A stretch of DNA of 31,807 nucleotides from Streptomyces roseochromogenus subsp. oscitans DS 12.976 (GTDB taxonomy: Bacteria > Actinomycetota > Actinomycetes > Streptomycetales > Streptomycetaceae). The DNA is taken from NCBI RefSeq assembly GCF_000497445.1, contig NZ_CM002285.1, positions 4,742,926 through 4,774,732 of the forward strand, written 5' to 3'. The position numbers were made by a program, and so were the translations under genes. Positions 31,351 to 31,807 of this stretch are shown piece by piece. The notes below the pieces were generated by a model. It was not told the origin of the DNA, made no database searches, and worked only from the letters and a program-made list of their open reading frames with translations. Each line of letters opens with the position of its first letter. The first letter of the stretch is position 1.

Positions 31351-31807
31351 ATGGCAGGCGAGACCGTCATCACGGTCATCGGCAATCTTGTCGACGACCC
31401 CGAGCTGCGCTTCACCCCGTCCGGTGCGGCGGTCGCGAAGTTCCGCGTCGCGTCCACTCCCCGCACCTTCGACCGCCAGACGAACGAGTGGAAGGACGGC
31501 GAGAGCCTGTTCCTGACCTGCTCGGTCTGGCGTCAGGCGGCGGAGAACGTCGCCGAGTCGCTTCAGCGAGGCATGCGCGTCATCGTGCAGGGCCGGCTGA
31601 AGCAGCGGTCCTATGAGGACCGTGAGGGCGTCAAGCGCACGGTCTACGAGCTGGACGTCGAGGAAGTCGGCCCCAGCCTGCGCAACGCCACGGCCAAGGT
31701 CACCAAGACCGCCGGTGGCGCTCGTGGTGGCCAGGGCGGTTACGGCGGCGGTGGCGGCCAGGGTGGCGGCGGCTGGGGCGGAGGCCCCGGTGGCGGCCAG
31801 CAGGGCG
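31351..31807 (+). CDS. ssb: Single-stranded DNA-binding protein, 5' part (152 codons)
   Basis: SSB coats single-stranded DNA in replication and repair. The OB-fold domain spans about residues 1-112: [20 protein letters not shown], then [37 protein letters not shown] and [12 protein letters not shown]. From residue 125 the linker becomes Gly/Gln-rich ([20 protein letters not shown]) and the gene runs off the right edge, so the acidic C-terminal tip is not seen. The ATG at 31351 has GAGAGG seven bases upstream and lies 78 bases after rpsF. It is the housekeeping ssb of the rpsF operon. Confidence 0.97.
   Translation, partial: MAGETVITVIGNLVDDPELRFTPSGAAVAKFRVASTPRTFDRQTNEWKDGESLFLTCSVWRQAAENVAESLQRGMRVIVQGRLKQRSYEDREGVKRTVYELDVEEVGPSLRNATAKVTKTAGGARGGQGGYGGGGGQGGGGWGGGPGGGQQG

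Noticed and set aside
31720..31807. ggcggt-rich repeat at the right edge
   Set aside because: It encodes the normal glycine-rich linker of SSB.

Overview
The window is chromosomal DNA from a Streptomyces-type actinomycete, from the replication-origin-proximal core. The reasons are the very high GC content, frequent GTG starts, the unbroken order dnaA-rpmH-rnpA-yidD-yidC-jag-rsmG-parA-parB, a SigR-type promoter in front of trxB, and seven exact copies of the Streptomyces parS palindrome GTTTCACGTGAAAC plus one variant. oriC itself (between dnaA and dnaN) lies just off the left edge. I see no tRNA, rRNA, insertion sequence, prophage or CRISPR array. Gene names rest on recognisable motifs and on remembered synteny with S. 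coelicolor and Mycobacterium tuberculosis; no search was run.

Region by region. (1) 1-1212: 5' half of dnaA (minus strand) and the dnaA/rpmH divergent promoter region with two DnaA boxes. (2) 1213-7362, plus strand: rpmH, rnpA, yidD, yidC, jag, then rsmG, then parA-parB. These are ribosome/RNase P biogenesis, membrane-protein insertion and chromosome segregation genes. (3) 7612-9820: a GNAT-like gene converging on a trxB-trxA operon that has a perfect SigR promoter. (4) 9821-18128, all minus strand: a secreted/anchored envelope protein (DUF6049-like), MurJ lipid II flippase, a separate membrane pseudokinase, ECF sigma factor SigM and its zinc anti-sigma factor. (5) 18407-21205: the CCA-adding/poly(A) polymerase-family gene converging on an MFS transporter, with two parS sites at their 3' ends. 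(6) 21340-23141: PadR regulator and inositol-phosphate synthase, with a perfect operator palindrome at the promoter. (7) 23538-30709: class A penicillin-binding protein, GT87-type membrane glycosyltransferase, then on the minus strand a divergent alanine-racemase-like protein, FemX and a small three-helix membrane protein. (8) 30982-31807: rpsF and the 5' part of ssb.

Functionally the window joins three themes. One is replication and segregation (DnaA, ParAB, parS, SSB). Another is peptidoglycan assembly (MurJ and its pseudokinase, PBP, FemX, the Alr-like protein, and SigM as a likely envelope-stress regulator). The third is thiol/redox metabolism (TrxAB under SigR, and Ino1 making the inositol used for mycothiol and phosphatidylinositol).

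I did not find an obviously new multi-gene system. The most unusual signals are small. parS palindromes sit inside longer inverted repeats that could also act as transcription terminators. Two independent 23-bp tandem duplications lie at the 3' ends of ino1 and the alr-like gene. A DnaA-box pair lies just upstream of parA. The MviN pseudokinase, fused to MurJ in mycobacteria, is a separate protein here.
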